Assembly: GCF_026151205.1 (NCBI RefSeq)
Contig: NC_087073.1
Location: 5,911,001-5,975,000, forward strand
Length of the DNA: 64,000 nucleotides
Reading direction: 5' to 3'
DNA from: Bolinopsis microptera
Taxonomy: Eukaryota > Ctenophora > Tentaculata > Lobata > Bolinopsidae
Part shown: positions 45,101 through 55,580 of the stretch, piece after piece
How positions within the stretch are numbered: the stretch's first letter is position 1
Layout of the letters: every line of letters begins with the position of its first letter
Made by a program: the position numbers and the translations under genes
The notes under the pieces: model-generated
Databases searched by the model: none
Told to the model about the DNA's origin: nothing
Seen by the model: the letters and a program-made list of their open reading frames with translations, nothing else

Positions 45101-45655
45101 TTGCCCACGAGGTGATTACAAAATAATCGACCACACTGCTTCCATTATATTTGTGACAGGTCATTTTTCCAGTGGTGTCCCCGAGGGTACGCCCATTAAG
45201 AATTTTCAGTTGGTTATTAATAACCATGTCAAGAAAATGTTGGCAGTGGGGTTCAGATATAGTCAGGTCAGAGTTGTTTCTGGGTTCTTCAATGTCATGT
45301 TCAAGTCCAATATCATTATAGATGTCATGCATGGCAGGTGCATTACAAGAGAGGATATAGTCTGGGAGTTTTCCAGTTCTTGCATTTGCATCGCCACACA
45401 TGATAACTTCTCCTTTTTGACGTAGTCTAATACAGAGGGTGTCAAGAGCAGAGAAGGTCTTAGCAGTATAGTCGGGATATTTCTTGACATAGGACGAATA
45501 TGCAGGGCTAATATAATAACATACTAAAAATAGATCAAAATCAAGCTTAAAAAAGTTTTTGTCAAGTTTAACAACAATAATATCTTCAGATTCACTACAA
45601 GGAACACAGGAAACACCTTTTCTTAAATCATATATGATGGTCAAATGTCATGGGG
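42141..45655 (-). mobile_element. Large LINE with ATCCTTGT tail
   Basis: Minus-strand non-LTR retrotransposon. The 3' end at 42141-42164 consists of three exact ACAAGGAT units (ATCCTTGT in the element's sense), a microsatellite-type tail, preceded by a 170-base 3' UTR. The 5' end is truncated within the endonuclease near 45650, where the reading frame meets a stop. Confidence 0.85.
42339..45644 (-). CDS. LINE ORF2: endonuclease and reverse transcriptase
   Basis: 1101 open codons. The endonuclease is partly present (IMCGDANARTG, VVDYFVITSWARDH, YSDHCPLVLK). It is followed by reverse transcriptase blocks: SNEMLQSLTPLCFQVILK, YRAIAVGSCMGKLFSSIL, ARLYACFVDLRKAFDTVCRD, GTEQGHPLSPDLFKIYIND and the catalytic LLWADDLVLLALSP (WADD instead of the common Y/FADD). 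A C-terminal Cys/His motif, CTFCFFRKG...DESHVLIDC, is present. The N-terminus starts mid-domain, so the protein is incomplete. I could not assign the clade; the C-terminal zinc motif argues against the CR1/L2 type of the other LINEs here. Confidence 0.85.
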   Translation of the reverse strand: MTIIYDLRKGVSCVPCSESEDIIVVKLDKNFFKLDFDLFLVCYYISPAYSSYVKKYPDYTAKTFSALDTLCIRLRQKGEVIMCGDANARTGKLPDYILSCNAPAMHDIYNDIGLEHDIEEPRNNSDLTISEPHCQHFLDMVINNQLKILNGRTLGDTTGKMTCHKYNGSSVVDYFVITSWARDHVNSLQVKEFTSYSDHCPLVLKLTTFEPFVANFQLPDFSNLPCGYKWDNNNSHLLFKAALNSPEIVHNLEYIVANEFSGTLEGNNELNDAITNCLHSAADIALKVKKPPKNSAQKKWFDPQVNSSRRNLNRLANRLGSKHCNNILRREYYKQRNKHSNLVNSKKLSFLRKLNEAIEEGHILDWKKFKRLKQEHDTSPLLDKFDLASFHDFFASLYNKPDQEPDLTHHNHRHYPEPPDLDILNKPISDSELTSAIKKLKKGKSCSNDLISNEMLQSLTPLCFQVILKTFNHSLVSGYYPWHTSIITPIYKSGNPFSPDNYRAIAVGSCMGKLFSSILLERLLHFKKLYCPDPKEQLGFSKGAQTNDHVFTLKTVIDKYTKAKKARLYACFVDLRKAFDTVCRDLLLHKITCLGITGNFFNCLSDMYKNSIAHIKISKLLSPKIDIGKGTEQGHPLSPDLFKIYINDFSSLLKSVGDYPVLADVLISHLLWADDLVLLALSPEALQVNINILFDFCNSMGLEVNIKKTKIVIFSPPKRKQSYETFTLGGQPIQHTDKYCYLGIIFHRNGSFTAANTELRAKALRALYGLKGKIVKNALSHRALNILFDSLIKPILLYGCQVLCPHSKTMRYLSKIDDKANPQHTLKYIAQDHYEKFHLKFIKWSLSVHSKASNIGCWGESGRHPLFFEACKLAIDYYSRLENTENELLCAAIHEQIMLGLPWYTNISKLLTKYNFTPSSSSKSKLSTQISHNMREEFVNTWKAAKASSPKLEFYNLIKHDFEPEAYLRIIKIPDVRKSLTRFRISCHNLYIERGRYETPLVPREERWCTFCFFRKGLKPIEDESHVLIDCLLYSSVREKFNFHPLNITDLVGLLSNKTLDPTTLTATARAIHSILSVNENYTAYYKSPDFHSNTGKCIML

Positions 45656-45904
45656 CTGCTTTCATGATGCAGTGAAACCTCTTTACAATGGATACACATT
45701 GCAACAGAAAAACGGTTGAGTTTCACATCAAACTAGATTTCAAATACCCTAGAGTAGCCTTGAATGCACAAATTGTGTACTGTTCCGATGGAATACAGGC
45801 CAATAAGTACTCTCAATATTATAACGAAATACGATGTGAATGTGAATTGCTATATACTTGGTTTATATATTTATGATAATCGATATAATATATATATATA
45901 CTAA

Positions 45905-46332
45905 TTGTGTTATATTTCAGAATGTGCCACATACATGTTGTCTGTGGGGTTTGATAATTACTTGTAATAACTGGTGTGTTTCATTGCATAGTGATCCATT
46001 AAAGGTAACAAGTGGTAGCAGAGAAGGACGCAATGGCACCCCCAGAGACAGTTAGAGTAACTAGTAAATACAAAGCACCTCCGGCATACAGTGAGGATCA
46101 GGACTACTGCAATTGGAAGTTAGACCTGCAGCTGTGGCAAGAGTTCACGGGTTTAGAGAAAAATAGACAAGGAACTGCGTTGCTCTTAGAATTGAAACAA
46201 GGGAAGATAAAGGATACAGTACGATCATTGGGGAAAGATGTCCTCATTGCAGAGGATGCAATAGAGAAGATTCTAAGTCATCTTGACAAAATCTATTTAG
46301 AGGACTCAGCTCAGTTACCGAGTTTACGGTAA
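45905..46332 (+). mobile_element. LTR-retrotransposon remnant: LTR end, primer site, gag start
   Basis: TGGTAGCAGAG at 46013-46023 is complementary to the 3' end of methionine tRNAs, the usual minus-strand primer, and follows by two bases a sequence ending ...GGTAACA (46010), as an LTR ending in CA would. A gag-like frame begins seven bases after the primer site. The left edge of the LTR was not found and no 3' LTR is visible. Confidence 0.6.
46033..46332 (+). CDS. Gag-like N-terminal fragment
   Basis: About 99 codons from the ATG at 46033. The segment YSEDQDYCNWKLDLQLWQEF, then KNRQGTALLLEL and DAIEKILSHLDKIYLEDSAQ, has the layout of Copia-type gag N-termini (NWK...LW...L followed by LD.+Y). 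The frame ends at 46332 with no nucleocapsid zinc knuckle. It is a truncated and presumably inactive copy. The family assignment is tentative. Confidence 0.55.
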   Translation: MAPPETVRVTSKYKAPPAYSEDQDYCNWKLDLQLWQEFTGLEKNRQGTALLLELKQGKIKDTVRSLGKDVLIAEDAIEKILSHLDKIYLEDSAQLPSLR

Positions 46333-46399
46333 GTTTGAAAATATGTGAGACCAAAAGGGTTGTCTCTACAGAGTTACATATCTAAGTTTGAGAAGTTAC

Positions 46400-46850
46400 T
46401 CTGGACGTAGCAGCTGTTGGACTGTATGCACCATTCGAAAGAACATTCTTTGACATCAGGGTCACTCATCCTAATTGAGACTCCAATACATTTAAGCCAC
46501 TAGATAAAATCTACAGTGCGCACGAGAAAGAGAAGAAAGATCTCTATGAGGAGAGAGTACTTCAGTCAGAGAAAGGGTCCTTTGTCCCACTAGTCTTTAC
46601 AACATCCGGAGGTATGGGCCCACTCTGCACTGTGTTTGTAGATCGTATTTCTGAAGGATAGCTGACCACAATAAAGAAGCTAAGAGCCAGGTCAAAAATC
46701 ACATCAGAACACGATTCAGGTTTGATCTGCTACGAAGCACACTCATAGCACTCAGGGGAATCAGAGGAAGACAAAAAGACCAGCACCTTGGACTGGATGA
46801 CGTATCCTTCAATCTCATTCCTCAGAAGACGAGCTTTGAGGTCTCTTAAG
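46400..46850 (+). pseudogene. Retroelement-type ORF remnant
   Basis: Broken frames give, in order, YAPFERTFFDIRVTHPN, KIYSAHEKEKKDLYEERV, LQSEKGSFVPLVFTTSGGMG and RFRFDLLRSTLIALRGIRGR. I recall this series from predicted proteins linked to invertebrate retroelements; the exact family is not certain. Several stops and shifts separate the blocks. Confidence 0.5.
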
Positions 46851-46924
46851 TTTGTTTATGTAAATTTTATAGATAATTTATTGTAGCTTTTGTAATGTGT
46901 AAAATTTTACAGGACGAAATGATC

Positions 46925-47045
46925 CCAGGGGGGACTCCCAACCCACCGCCTCGACGGGTAGTTGATACACCCTTCACAAGCAAGAGCCACTTTGGTCTAC
47001 TTGCTGTGAGGCGTGTCAGCTACATGGGTTGGGGGTCCTCCCTTT
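46925..47045. repeat. Imperfect inverted repeat after the retroelement remnant
   Basis: GGGGGGACTCCCAACCCA on the left pairs with TGGGTTGGGGGTCCTCCC on the right, flanking about 75 bases with GCCTCGACGGG. It may be the 3' end structure of the preceding element or a small independent MITE. Confidence 0.5.
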
Positions 47046-48969
47046 TTCTTTTCTTTTTTTTGAGAAGTAACTAGCGGATCTCAGTAGACACAAAATCACC
47101 CTGATATAATGATCTAACCAAACATGGGCAACGTGTGGGTGGACAAGAATGAGTAAGGTGTATAGAATTTTACGGTATAGAATTATTAGTGAACAGGAGT
47201 ACAAGTTGGAGTTTTTTATGGTTATATATGATATGTTTAATCTGTAATAAAGATCAAAATTCAAATTTGTATTCCTTAAAATTTGTATTCCTTAATATTG
47301 CATGCATGCCAAAAACCAAAAAATCTATCGATATTATCATACCCAAAGTAGAGTAAGTGGTGTTGTCCAAAGATCAAATCAAAAAATCAAAGACCAAATT
47401 TTAAAACCCTGGCTCGTTTAATGGGGGAGTTTTTCATCTTGGTTTAAACTCCCTAATCAATTTAGAAGGGGATTGTATAAACATATAAATGATACGAAAA
47501 TCTAATCAATAAGAACGAATCCTTAAACCATCCCAGATAATAGCAAAAAAATATAAGGGCCATTCATAAATTACGTCAGTGAATTGTGTTTATTTTGCGT
47601 TGCAGCATTATAACAAGTCGTACAGACGCTCGATTTTAATATTTCGTTGCCAGCTGTAGCGTCAATTCTTTGCGCGGCGCGATGACATAAACAACTTTAA
47701 GCGGTTATTACTCGCACATTATTTATTTCTAGACCGTTGACGAGTCCAGCTCAATTCGATGATATAGCTATAAGAATTATGAAATATTGACTGTTGAAAA
47801 TGTCACCTGGTACAAGCTATTTTCTATAATCTATATGCGCGGCACTTTTGTCTGTTGTCGAGCTTTTTGATTAATTGATTAATTGATGATTTCAATCCTT
47901 CGTAGCTCGGCGTGGCCGAATACTGCATTTGGCCGATTTAATGAAACGATGGCTGCGAGAAGCATTATTAAAGAAAAAACAAATATTATAGAGAAAAATT
48001 ATTATTTTGAGAAAAGACAAAATGAAAAATAATTACTCGTTTGTCGTTTTCATTTTTGCTTTTTTAAATACAATAAGCTGGTTTTGTTTCACCTCGCGAA
48101 ACTGATTTCTTTCAAATCAACTATATTTTCTGGTTATTTGCCGTGATCAAATGACTACACGACCGCAATTTAAATTTGTGCAACGCGTGAAGCAAAGTTT
48201 GTCCATTGTTAATTTGTCATACGTTGTATGACCCGCCGCGCACGAAGTGCGCGGCTCCCCCTGTATCGTCAGGACACCATAGTGAAACGACCGTGGGGGT
48301 CACAACGTGATACAATTGTTAATATGGTTTTGGATTGTGGATAGAGTAAACGATGGGGGTCTTAATACGTCAGACGTCAGACGTGATACAAATTTTGTTT
48401 TTCTTAATAAAATATTAAATTATAATTGTTGAAATGTGTGCAAGTGCAGACCCTAAATTTATTCATTATCATCAGAAATAAATCAAAATAATGATCAACC
48501 AGATTTTATTTTCATCGAATTTATGAATGTATTAACAAGTAAAAGTTTGGAAGCGCGACGCAAATTATTCATCGTATTACGCCGCGCACATCTGCACGAC
48601 TGTACATTTTTATTGCTGTTCATATCATATCATACTTAACAAATCGAGCGTTATCTCGAATATTTGTCACATCCCTCTTTATACCAGTGCATATTTATCC
48701 ACGCGTGGCGATTGGACTAGATGAAACCTTTTGTATTGAAATTCATATTCTTTTATTAATATTTGAGGTACAACGTTTGATTATATCTTAACGATACCGA
48801 TCTGGAAAGATGTAAAATCCGGATTGGAGCATTGTTTATGAGTCGCATGATTGCATAACATAACATAACATTATAAATAATGCCTCTCTGGGCATCTCAA
48901 AATGAAATTCATAGAAAATGAACACTTTACGTTTGAAACCATATAATTACAAACTTTTAAAAAATTTAA
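47046..48969. other. Gene-free, repeat-like region
   Basis: No exon recognised. A Harbinger-like end (GGGCCATTCATAAATTACGT) occurs near 47567, CG-rich islands near 47675 and 48585, and the inverted copy of the 20733 repeat at 48204-48305. A CATAA microsatellite lies near 48855. Most of this is probably degraded mobile-element DNA. Confidence 0.4.
48204..48305 (-). repeat. CG-rich dispersed repeat, copy 2
   Basis: Reverse-complement copy of 20733-20835. It carries ACGTTGTATGACCCGCCGCG, GGCTCCCCCTGTATCG, CATAGTGAAA and TGGGGGTCAC in the expected inverted order. Its central GCGCACGAAGTGCGC is a short perfect palindrome that the first copy has only in degraded form (GTGCACTCGTGCGC). Confidence 0.65.
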
Positions 48970-50780
48970 CTAAATACCTTTGATATTAACCTTCTTCCTC
49001 TTAGCTACCAATGGATTCTCTTTCATATAACTTACATAACTATTCCTATTAGACACAGACACATCTATCCTATCAAAGATGTCATATGAAAGTTCCCAGT
49101 GATGACCAAGCTTATTAGCTCGATATCCATGAAGCCGAAAGGCATCTAATCCCCTCTTGAAACCAGTAACTGACTCACTAGCTTTCACAAGTGGTGGTAG
49201 ACTGTTCCAATAGCGCAAGACCCTTTGGGCAAAGAAATCAGTCTCATTTGTGGTGAATCTATGAGTCTTTGATCTAGCAGCAACGGTCCTACCAGAACGA
49301 CCAAATAAATCGGAACCATAACCCACAAAGCCTTCCTGGATCTTGAACATCTCAATGAGATCCCCACGAACCCTGCGTTCAAGCAGGGTTGTGAGGTTTA
49401 GCTTATCCAGTCTCTCTCTGTACGTCATGAGTCCCAATCCATCAATCATACGGGTGAACGATCTCTGAACACCTTCCAATTCAAGAATCAGTGACCAGTT
49501 TCCATGCCTAGCCATTGGAGCCCATGCCTGTGAACAATACTCTATGTGAGGCTTTACTAAAGACTTATACAAGCCCAGCATAACGCTTTTCTCCCTCGAT
49601 ATAATATTTCTTGTAAGCCAGGCAATGGTACTATTAGCTTTAGCAATGCACTTTCTCACATGACCCTCAAAGTTGAAGCTGGTGTTAAAGACAACTCCAA
49701 GGTCCTTCTCGCTTTCAACACATCTCAAAGGCACACCACCAAACAAGTACTGATTCTTAGGATTACAAGAACCAATTTGCATGACCATACACTTATCTAC
49801 ATTAAAATTTAAACACCAACGAGACTCCCAAAGTTCTAGCAACTTCAAATCAGCTGTTAGATTAATAAAAGGATTAACAATCATTTTAACATCATCAGCA
49901 AAAAGTTTGATGATAGCTTTGATTCCTTCTGGAAGATCATTTACAAATAAAAGAAAGAGCAATGGTCCCAAAACACTGCCTTGGGGCACTCCTGAAAGTA
50001 TATACTTAATCTCAGAAAATTCATCTCCTACTTTAACTTTCATAGACCTCCCTACTAAAAAGTTTTCTAAAATACCAATTATCTCCTCAGGAACACCAAC
50101 ATTTCTTAATTTAACTAATAAACGGTGGTGTGGTACGCTATCAAAGGCCTTAGAGAAATCAAAGTATAATATATCAGCACAGCCACCTTCAGCCAGCAAG
50201 TCATTGACAGCGTCAATAGACTCCAGTAGGTTAGATAAGCATGACCGACCCTTCATGAAGCCGTGCTGCGTGCTACTAAGCACCTGTTCAACACCGTCGA
50301 GAATATACTCCCTAAGAAGCTTCTCATAGGCTTTGCATAGTATACAAGTCAGTGACACAGGCCTGTAATTATTAGGACTATGTACTGACCCCTTTTTGTG
50401 CAAGGCCACAACAGTGGCAGTTTTCCATACCTCAGGAATATACTGCTCAGAAGCACAGGCACTAAACAGCAACACAACCGCATCCACAAAGGAACTGTTC
50501 TCACTTAAATACCTCAGGAGTCTAGGATGAACACCATCAGGACCCATAGCTTTACTAATATCTAGTGATCCCAAAATCTTGGCAACACTTTCAGGGTGCA
50601 CCATAAATTTACTCCAGAAGTAATCATTATTACATTCTGTATAACAATTTTGAGGCAGAGGGCCAAAAGGTTCAGGTTTAAAAACTGACTGGAAAAAATC
50701 AGCTAACACTTCTGCCGTTTCAGAAGGAGACTTGGTCTCAGAACCATCATCTGTTTGCAATGTATTCTTGTGTAAATTTG
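48970..50780 (-). CDS. CR1-like LINE reverse transcriptase, 5'-truncated
   Basis: 596 or more open codons. Begins after the endonuclease at ETKSPSETAEVLADFFQSVF, then ISKAMGPDGVHPRLLRYL, WKTATVVALHKKGS, NNYRPVSLTCILCKAYEKLL, ILYFDFSKAFDSVPHHRLL, LSGVPQGSVLGPLLFLLFVN and IIKLFADDVKMIV. This is typical of CR1/Jockey-group reverse transcriptases, with an FADD catalytic box. The thumb and C-terminus are complete to the stop at 48970. Coding similarity continues a little upstream of 50760 (NGIDTNLHKNT) until the inverted repeat at 50785 cuts it. An inactive copy lacking its endonuclease. Confidence 0.9.
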
Positions 50781-50996
50781 TATCGATCCCGTTTGATGCG
50801 ACAAGGAAAAATGCTCTTATCAGGAAAGAAATTACTCAACGTTTCAATGTTACAACATCGTATTCATGATCTCAAGTTTTAATACTTTCAACACCACTAT
50901 ATAACAAATAATTTGAGATCATGAATACTATGTTGTAACATTGAAACGTTGAGTAATTCCTTTCCTTATAAGAGCATTTTTCCTTGTCGCATCAAA

Positions 50997-51035
<39 letters not shown>

Positions 51036-51751
51036 AACCATATTAAAAGTATATTAAAGTATATCCCCGGGTCAAAATCGGAAAAAATCCTACATTTTAA
51101 TATACTTTAATATACCTACAATTAGAAGATTTATATTCTTCGTTAAGATTTACATGATGAACTATATTTTTCACTCAGATTCGCAAGATAAGCCTGTTTT
51201 AGGACTAGTACATGAATTTCCATCCAGATTGGTCAAAAATTGGCTGAGCTATGAGCTTTAAAAAATATGCCCATATTTGGGCATACGCTTTTGCCCAAAT
51301 TCGCTTTTGCCCAAATTCGATAAAATTTCAATATTTTTTAATGAGACTAACTCTATGTGAAAGATATAACTCAGTGTTTGTTGAATATAGTGGATACTAA
51401 GTAAAAAGACCTCCATGAACAAAATTGGGAAAATTGCACATAATATCTCTGTTCGGAATACTAGCCAAAATGACTTCATTAAAATTGAAATAACTCCATC
51501 AGTTTTCAATATTTTTTCAAGAACTTTTTGGAATCAATTAAGAATTGCATTTCAAGCTTATTTTGGGTAACAATTTTCGATGTAGGCCTCCAAGGATAGG
51601 GATATATTAAAGTATATTGTAGGTATATTAAAGTATATTAAAGTATATCCCCGGGTCAAAATCGGGAAAAATCCTACATTTTAATATACTTTAATATGGT
51701 TGGCCCCCCCCCCCCCCCAAACGGGATCAATACAAATTTACACAAGAATAC
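50762..51751. repeat. Nested inverted repeats around a long G-run
   Basis: The outer pair GTATTCTTGTGTAAATTTG... (50762-50795) and its complement (51718-51751) bracket the unit. Inside are a fold-back of about 214 bp (50787-50999) and a block that begins with a run of 35 G (50998-51032) and ends with 15 C (51704-51718). A direct repeat of about 60 bases (ATATCCCCGGGTCAAAATCG...) sits next to each end of that block. No coding capacity. It interrupts the LINE to its left. Confidence 0.75.
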
Positions 51752-51752
51752 G

Positions 51753-53132
51753 ATCTGGAAATAGGTCTCTTTCCATTTATATATTTATTTATTTATTCAG
51801 TATCATGTATTGTTTCATACAACGAGTGAGCAATACGTGATATTGAAGTGTAGGTCCATCCCGGAATTGATCACATACAAGAATTTTGTATTGATTCTAT
51901 CACCTTGTCATGACAGTAACAGGGCTGTGTTTGTATGTAATAAGCAGTGAAACCCAGTAATCGTATAACCAAGCTGAAATAATCTATATCAATGTATAGT
52001 AAATAATACCTTTAGTCAATCTGAATAACTCACAATACTTCTATATTGAGTAAAAGGGTTAAAACCAGAAACGCTTGACGGAGAGAAAGTAACTCACCAA
52101 GAAAGCTCCGTCAAGGATCGTAAGCTCTAGCAGGTCTCTAAGCTAGAGTCTGTCATATAAAAAAAACCATGCTTAAAGAAAACATGGGGTTACAGAAAGA
52201 TATATCCTAATATAGGAAATCTAGAGAAAAGGATATATGACAGGCTGGGCTTACATATATTATAACCAACATACATATTATAACCAACATTGCTTATATT
52301 CTGCCTTGTAAACAAAGAGCAAATCTTCTTAATGCCTTCTTCCTGTCCTAAAACTAAAACTTCATCCTATTAAAGTAAAGGCCAGTTGTTACCACAAGCT
52401 ATTATACCGTCCCTCTCAAAAACATGCCTCAGCCTCCATCAAAAACAATTTTAGTTTTCAGTCCTTCTAGTTTCCAAAAATCTACCGAGCTAGTGTTCTG
52501 GTGTGCACAAAAGCCCCTAAGCCCGTGCATTCCTTGCCCCGCTAGCTGCCAGTCCTTGACAAACTTCCAATAGCAAAGATCAACTAGTCATTTACAAATT
52601 GAGCACTATACAATTTTAATTGTTTTAAATATTTGACTTTGTAAAATGAGCTAAAACATTGATTTATTAGTTTCATTGATTTATTAGTTTCATTGTTATT
52701 CTGACTAGTCACCTATGTTTTCATGCAAGCCCTTGAAGGTGCAGCATCTTTTGCTTTTAAAATCCTGTTTCTTCATTTGAAAGTAAACACATTCACTTTA
52801 ATTTCTTGTCGACTTCAAAAGTTAATTGTTGCAAATCGGAACTACCATTTAGTGCGACCGTATCTTCAACCCAGGGTCTTTAAATAAAAAACACTGGGTT
52901 TAAATTTAATCCGTTTGGTTGACACATGATTGAGCACATTCTTATCTTTATGTTTTATTGCACTTTGTGGCTATACACAGTTTTTGTGAGATTTCCCCAT
53001 GATGGTACTCGGCTGACATCATTAACAATTTTAATTGCACGGTTGTGCTGTATGTATAAAACTGAACATCACTCAATTTTAAAGATGACAGTCATTTCAC
53101 AAATTAATCTCTTTTTAGGGTAAAAACAAGTT
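51753..53132. other. 5' flank of YKT6, with nested hairpins
   Basis: No exon recognised. Several paired segments lie at 52071-52245: CTTGACGGAG/CTCCGTCAAG, CTCTAG/CTAGAG, CTGTCATAT/ATATGACAG and GATATATCC/GGATATAT. The right edge contains the pyrimidine tract and AG (53117-53118) in front of YKT6. Confidence 0.45.
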
Positions 53133-53723
53133 ATGAGGATCCTTTCTCTTTCCATATGGAACAAGGAGGCAGAGAAAGGAGTGGAGCTCATGTCCATCGT
53201 TGATGTTACACAGTTTGGATACTTTCAGAGGAGTTCTGTGACTGAGTTTCTTAAATTTACTGCACAGTTCATGGCTGATCGGACTGCCCCTGGGGAGCGC
53301 AAAAGTGTAAAAGAAAAGGAATACATTTGTCATACTTTGGTTAAGTCAGATAAAATAGGAGGTGTGCTCATTTGTGACGAAGAATATCCTCAACGGGTGG
53401 CATATACCTTTATTTTAAAATCATTGGACGATTTTTTAAAGCAACAGCCGAAATCCACGTGGCGAGGTGTACCATTTCCTGAGCTTCCCGCGATCAAACA
53501 GCAATTTGATCTGTTTCAAGATCCTAGACAGGCTGATAGCATTACTCAGATTCAGGGTGATCTAGATGAAACCAAAGTTATACTTTACAACACTATTGAA
53601 CAAGTTTTAGAAAGGGGTGAAAAATTAGACGATATAGTGGCAAAATCAGAGAATCTTAGCCTCACATCAAAGCAATTTTATAAAACAGCTAAATCAACAA
53701 ATTCTTGTTGCACCATCTTGTAA
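53133..53723 (+). CDS. YKT6: YKT6-type R-SNARE, intronless
   Basis: Prenylated R-SNARE acting in ER-Golgi, endosomal and autophagosome fusion. 196 residues (human 198). The longin domain covers about 1-125 (MRILSLSIWNKEAEKG, YFQRSSVTEFLKFTAQFM, KEKEYICHTLV, GVLICDEEYPQRVAY). The SNARE helix covers about 135-190 (LDETKVILYNTIEQVLERGE, with the zero-layer Arg in LERGEKL). The C-terminus NSCCTIL gives a palmitoylated-type Cys followed by a CTIL CaaX box; Leu in the last position usually favours geranylgeranylation, whereas human YKT6 ends in Met. One exon, unlike most genes in the window. An AG acceptor-like site (ATCTCTTTTTAG) lies 14 bases before the ATG. AATAAA at 53854-53859 is the likely poly(A) signal. 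Confidence 0.96.
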   Translation: MRILSLSIWNKEAEKGVELMSIVDVTQFGYFQRSSVTEFLKFTAQFMADRTAPGERKSVKEKEYICHTLVKSDKIGGVLICDEEYPQRVAYTFILKSLDDFLKQQPKSTWRGVPFPELPAIKQQFDLFQDPRQADSITQIQGDLDETKVILYNTIEQVLERGEKLDDIVAKSENLSLTSKQFYKTAKSTNSCCTIL

Positions 53724-53859
53724 TTTGTTTATAATTTAGCTGTGCCCTGTTGCTTGCAAATTGTGTGTATACCTAAATTAGTTGATAAATAGTCAAACGA
53801 TGCTTATGTAAATGTGCTTCTGTTTCAAAATGCTGTTTCAAAATGCTGTTTCAAATAAA

Positions 53860-55580
53860 ACCGTCCAGATGTAAAATTAAACCTTTTTTTACTTCCTTGT
53901 TATAAAATTTCTTAGGGACAATTGACTCCGATTTTCCAGTCATGTTGCACTCAAATTAAGGCTTTAACTTTTGCCATAGATATCTGGCTCTTGATGGAAA
54001 TTGCATACATTAACATTTAACAAACAGCTCATATCTGCTTATTTTTCTTAAATTAGAAGGATCCATAATTTTTACCACTCTTTGATGTATATGTGTATAG
54101 AATTATGTTTTGTCATGATGATGAAATCATAATTTTCTCAAAGCTATTTATAGTAAAGCCTATAACATTTTCTTTGTAACATTAAGTTCACATATTCTAT
54201 GATTTCCTTTATGTTGCTTCTACACACATGTGATTATATAATAGATTAATTGTAGTTATAAAATTATACGAATTTGGGTATTAAATTAATTTGGAATGCT
54301 AATTAAGATTGAGGATTGATTTCATCTTCATACTTAAAATACTTCATCATAGTCTTGAACTTAACTATTTTTCATTATTAAAAAATTAAGAATAGATTAT
54401 GAGTGGTTGCGGGTTCAACCTCTCTTTTTGTTTCGGAATCGGTTGCACTCAACAACCTTAGCATCATATTTAAAAAATATTTATTTCTACTGAATCCAGA
54501 ATGGAATTGAATTTTTTGGTATTTTTTTCTACTGGAACGCTTGTGTTAAAAATTGTTACAAGTCCATTTTGGTCAAAGACACAGCCGTTTTATGATTTGT
54601 AGATGTATGCAAATGTTTAATTTTGACTAGATCAATCTGTTGCAATGCAAAATTATGTGTTTTAATCTTTCAATCTTTCATACTATCATCTTCAATTCCA
54701 CTCTTGGAAAAATAATCAATTATGAGTTCACTCAATGTTTTATAGTTATTATAGTTCACTCAATGTTTTATACTTATTATAGTTGCGTGATCCTAACTCT
54801 TTCAATCCCCTAGCTATGTTGTTCCTGCAGTTTATTGATACTGGTGGAGAAGGTTCTGGACTCGTCACAGTTTCTTGATCTACCACGTAGCATATCGTTA
54901 TTTTTCTAGTATTTATCTAAGGTATAATAATCAAATTAGAAATAACTTAATCGTACTCTGTTTGTTTCTCAGATTCTGATCATGATTGTATGTTTTCAAA
55001 CTAGGTCAAACTTACAATATGGGAAGTCAAATGGATAGGGGAATATAATTAATTATCAATTATTGGTGATTCGTTTTCTGCTCAATTGGAATAAAACTTT
55101 CAGCATGAGCTATTGAATCAATGATTGAAACTTAGGGTACTGGCCACTGGGCCAACTTAAAGTTACATGAGGTTAATTCACTTAGGATTGATCTCATGAA
55201 AAGTTGGGCAAATATCGAGTGTAATGTGTTACACCACGATGTTACATCACACATTTTACAGAATACAAATAAAAAACAATGGTCTATTGATTAATTATCA
55301 ATATATCACATAAAGTGGTTAAATATTAACTCATGTTTGTTGGTACTCACGTTTGTTTTGCGAAAGTATGGAATTGTACAAAGCTGTGTTTGCAGTGACC
55401 CAGATTCACTGTCAATCAGCTCTATAAGTCAAGTGTCATGTCGCACTTGCTTAATTTCACTGCCAGCCATGTGTGTGAGCTGAAACTTGCAGAATACTAA
55501 TATGTTAATATTTATTATGTTTTTAAACAACGTGTGTACGAAAAGTTGTCCAATAAGATATGCCTAAATGTACCAGAGAT
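53860..55580. other. No gene seen
   Basis: AT-rich DNA with only short chance frames. A 30-base direct duplication (GTTCACTCAATGTTTTATA) occurs at about 54725 and 54755. No exon or RNA gene was recognised. Confidence 0.4.
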
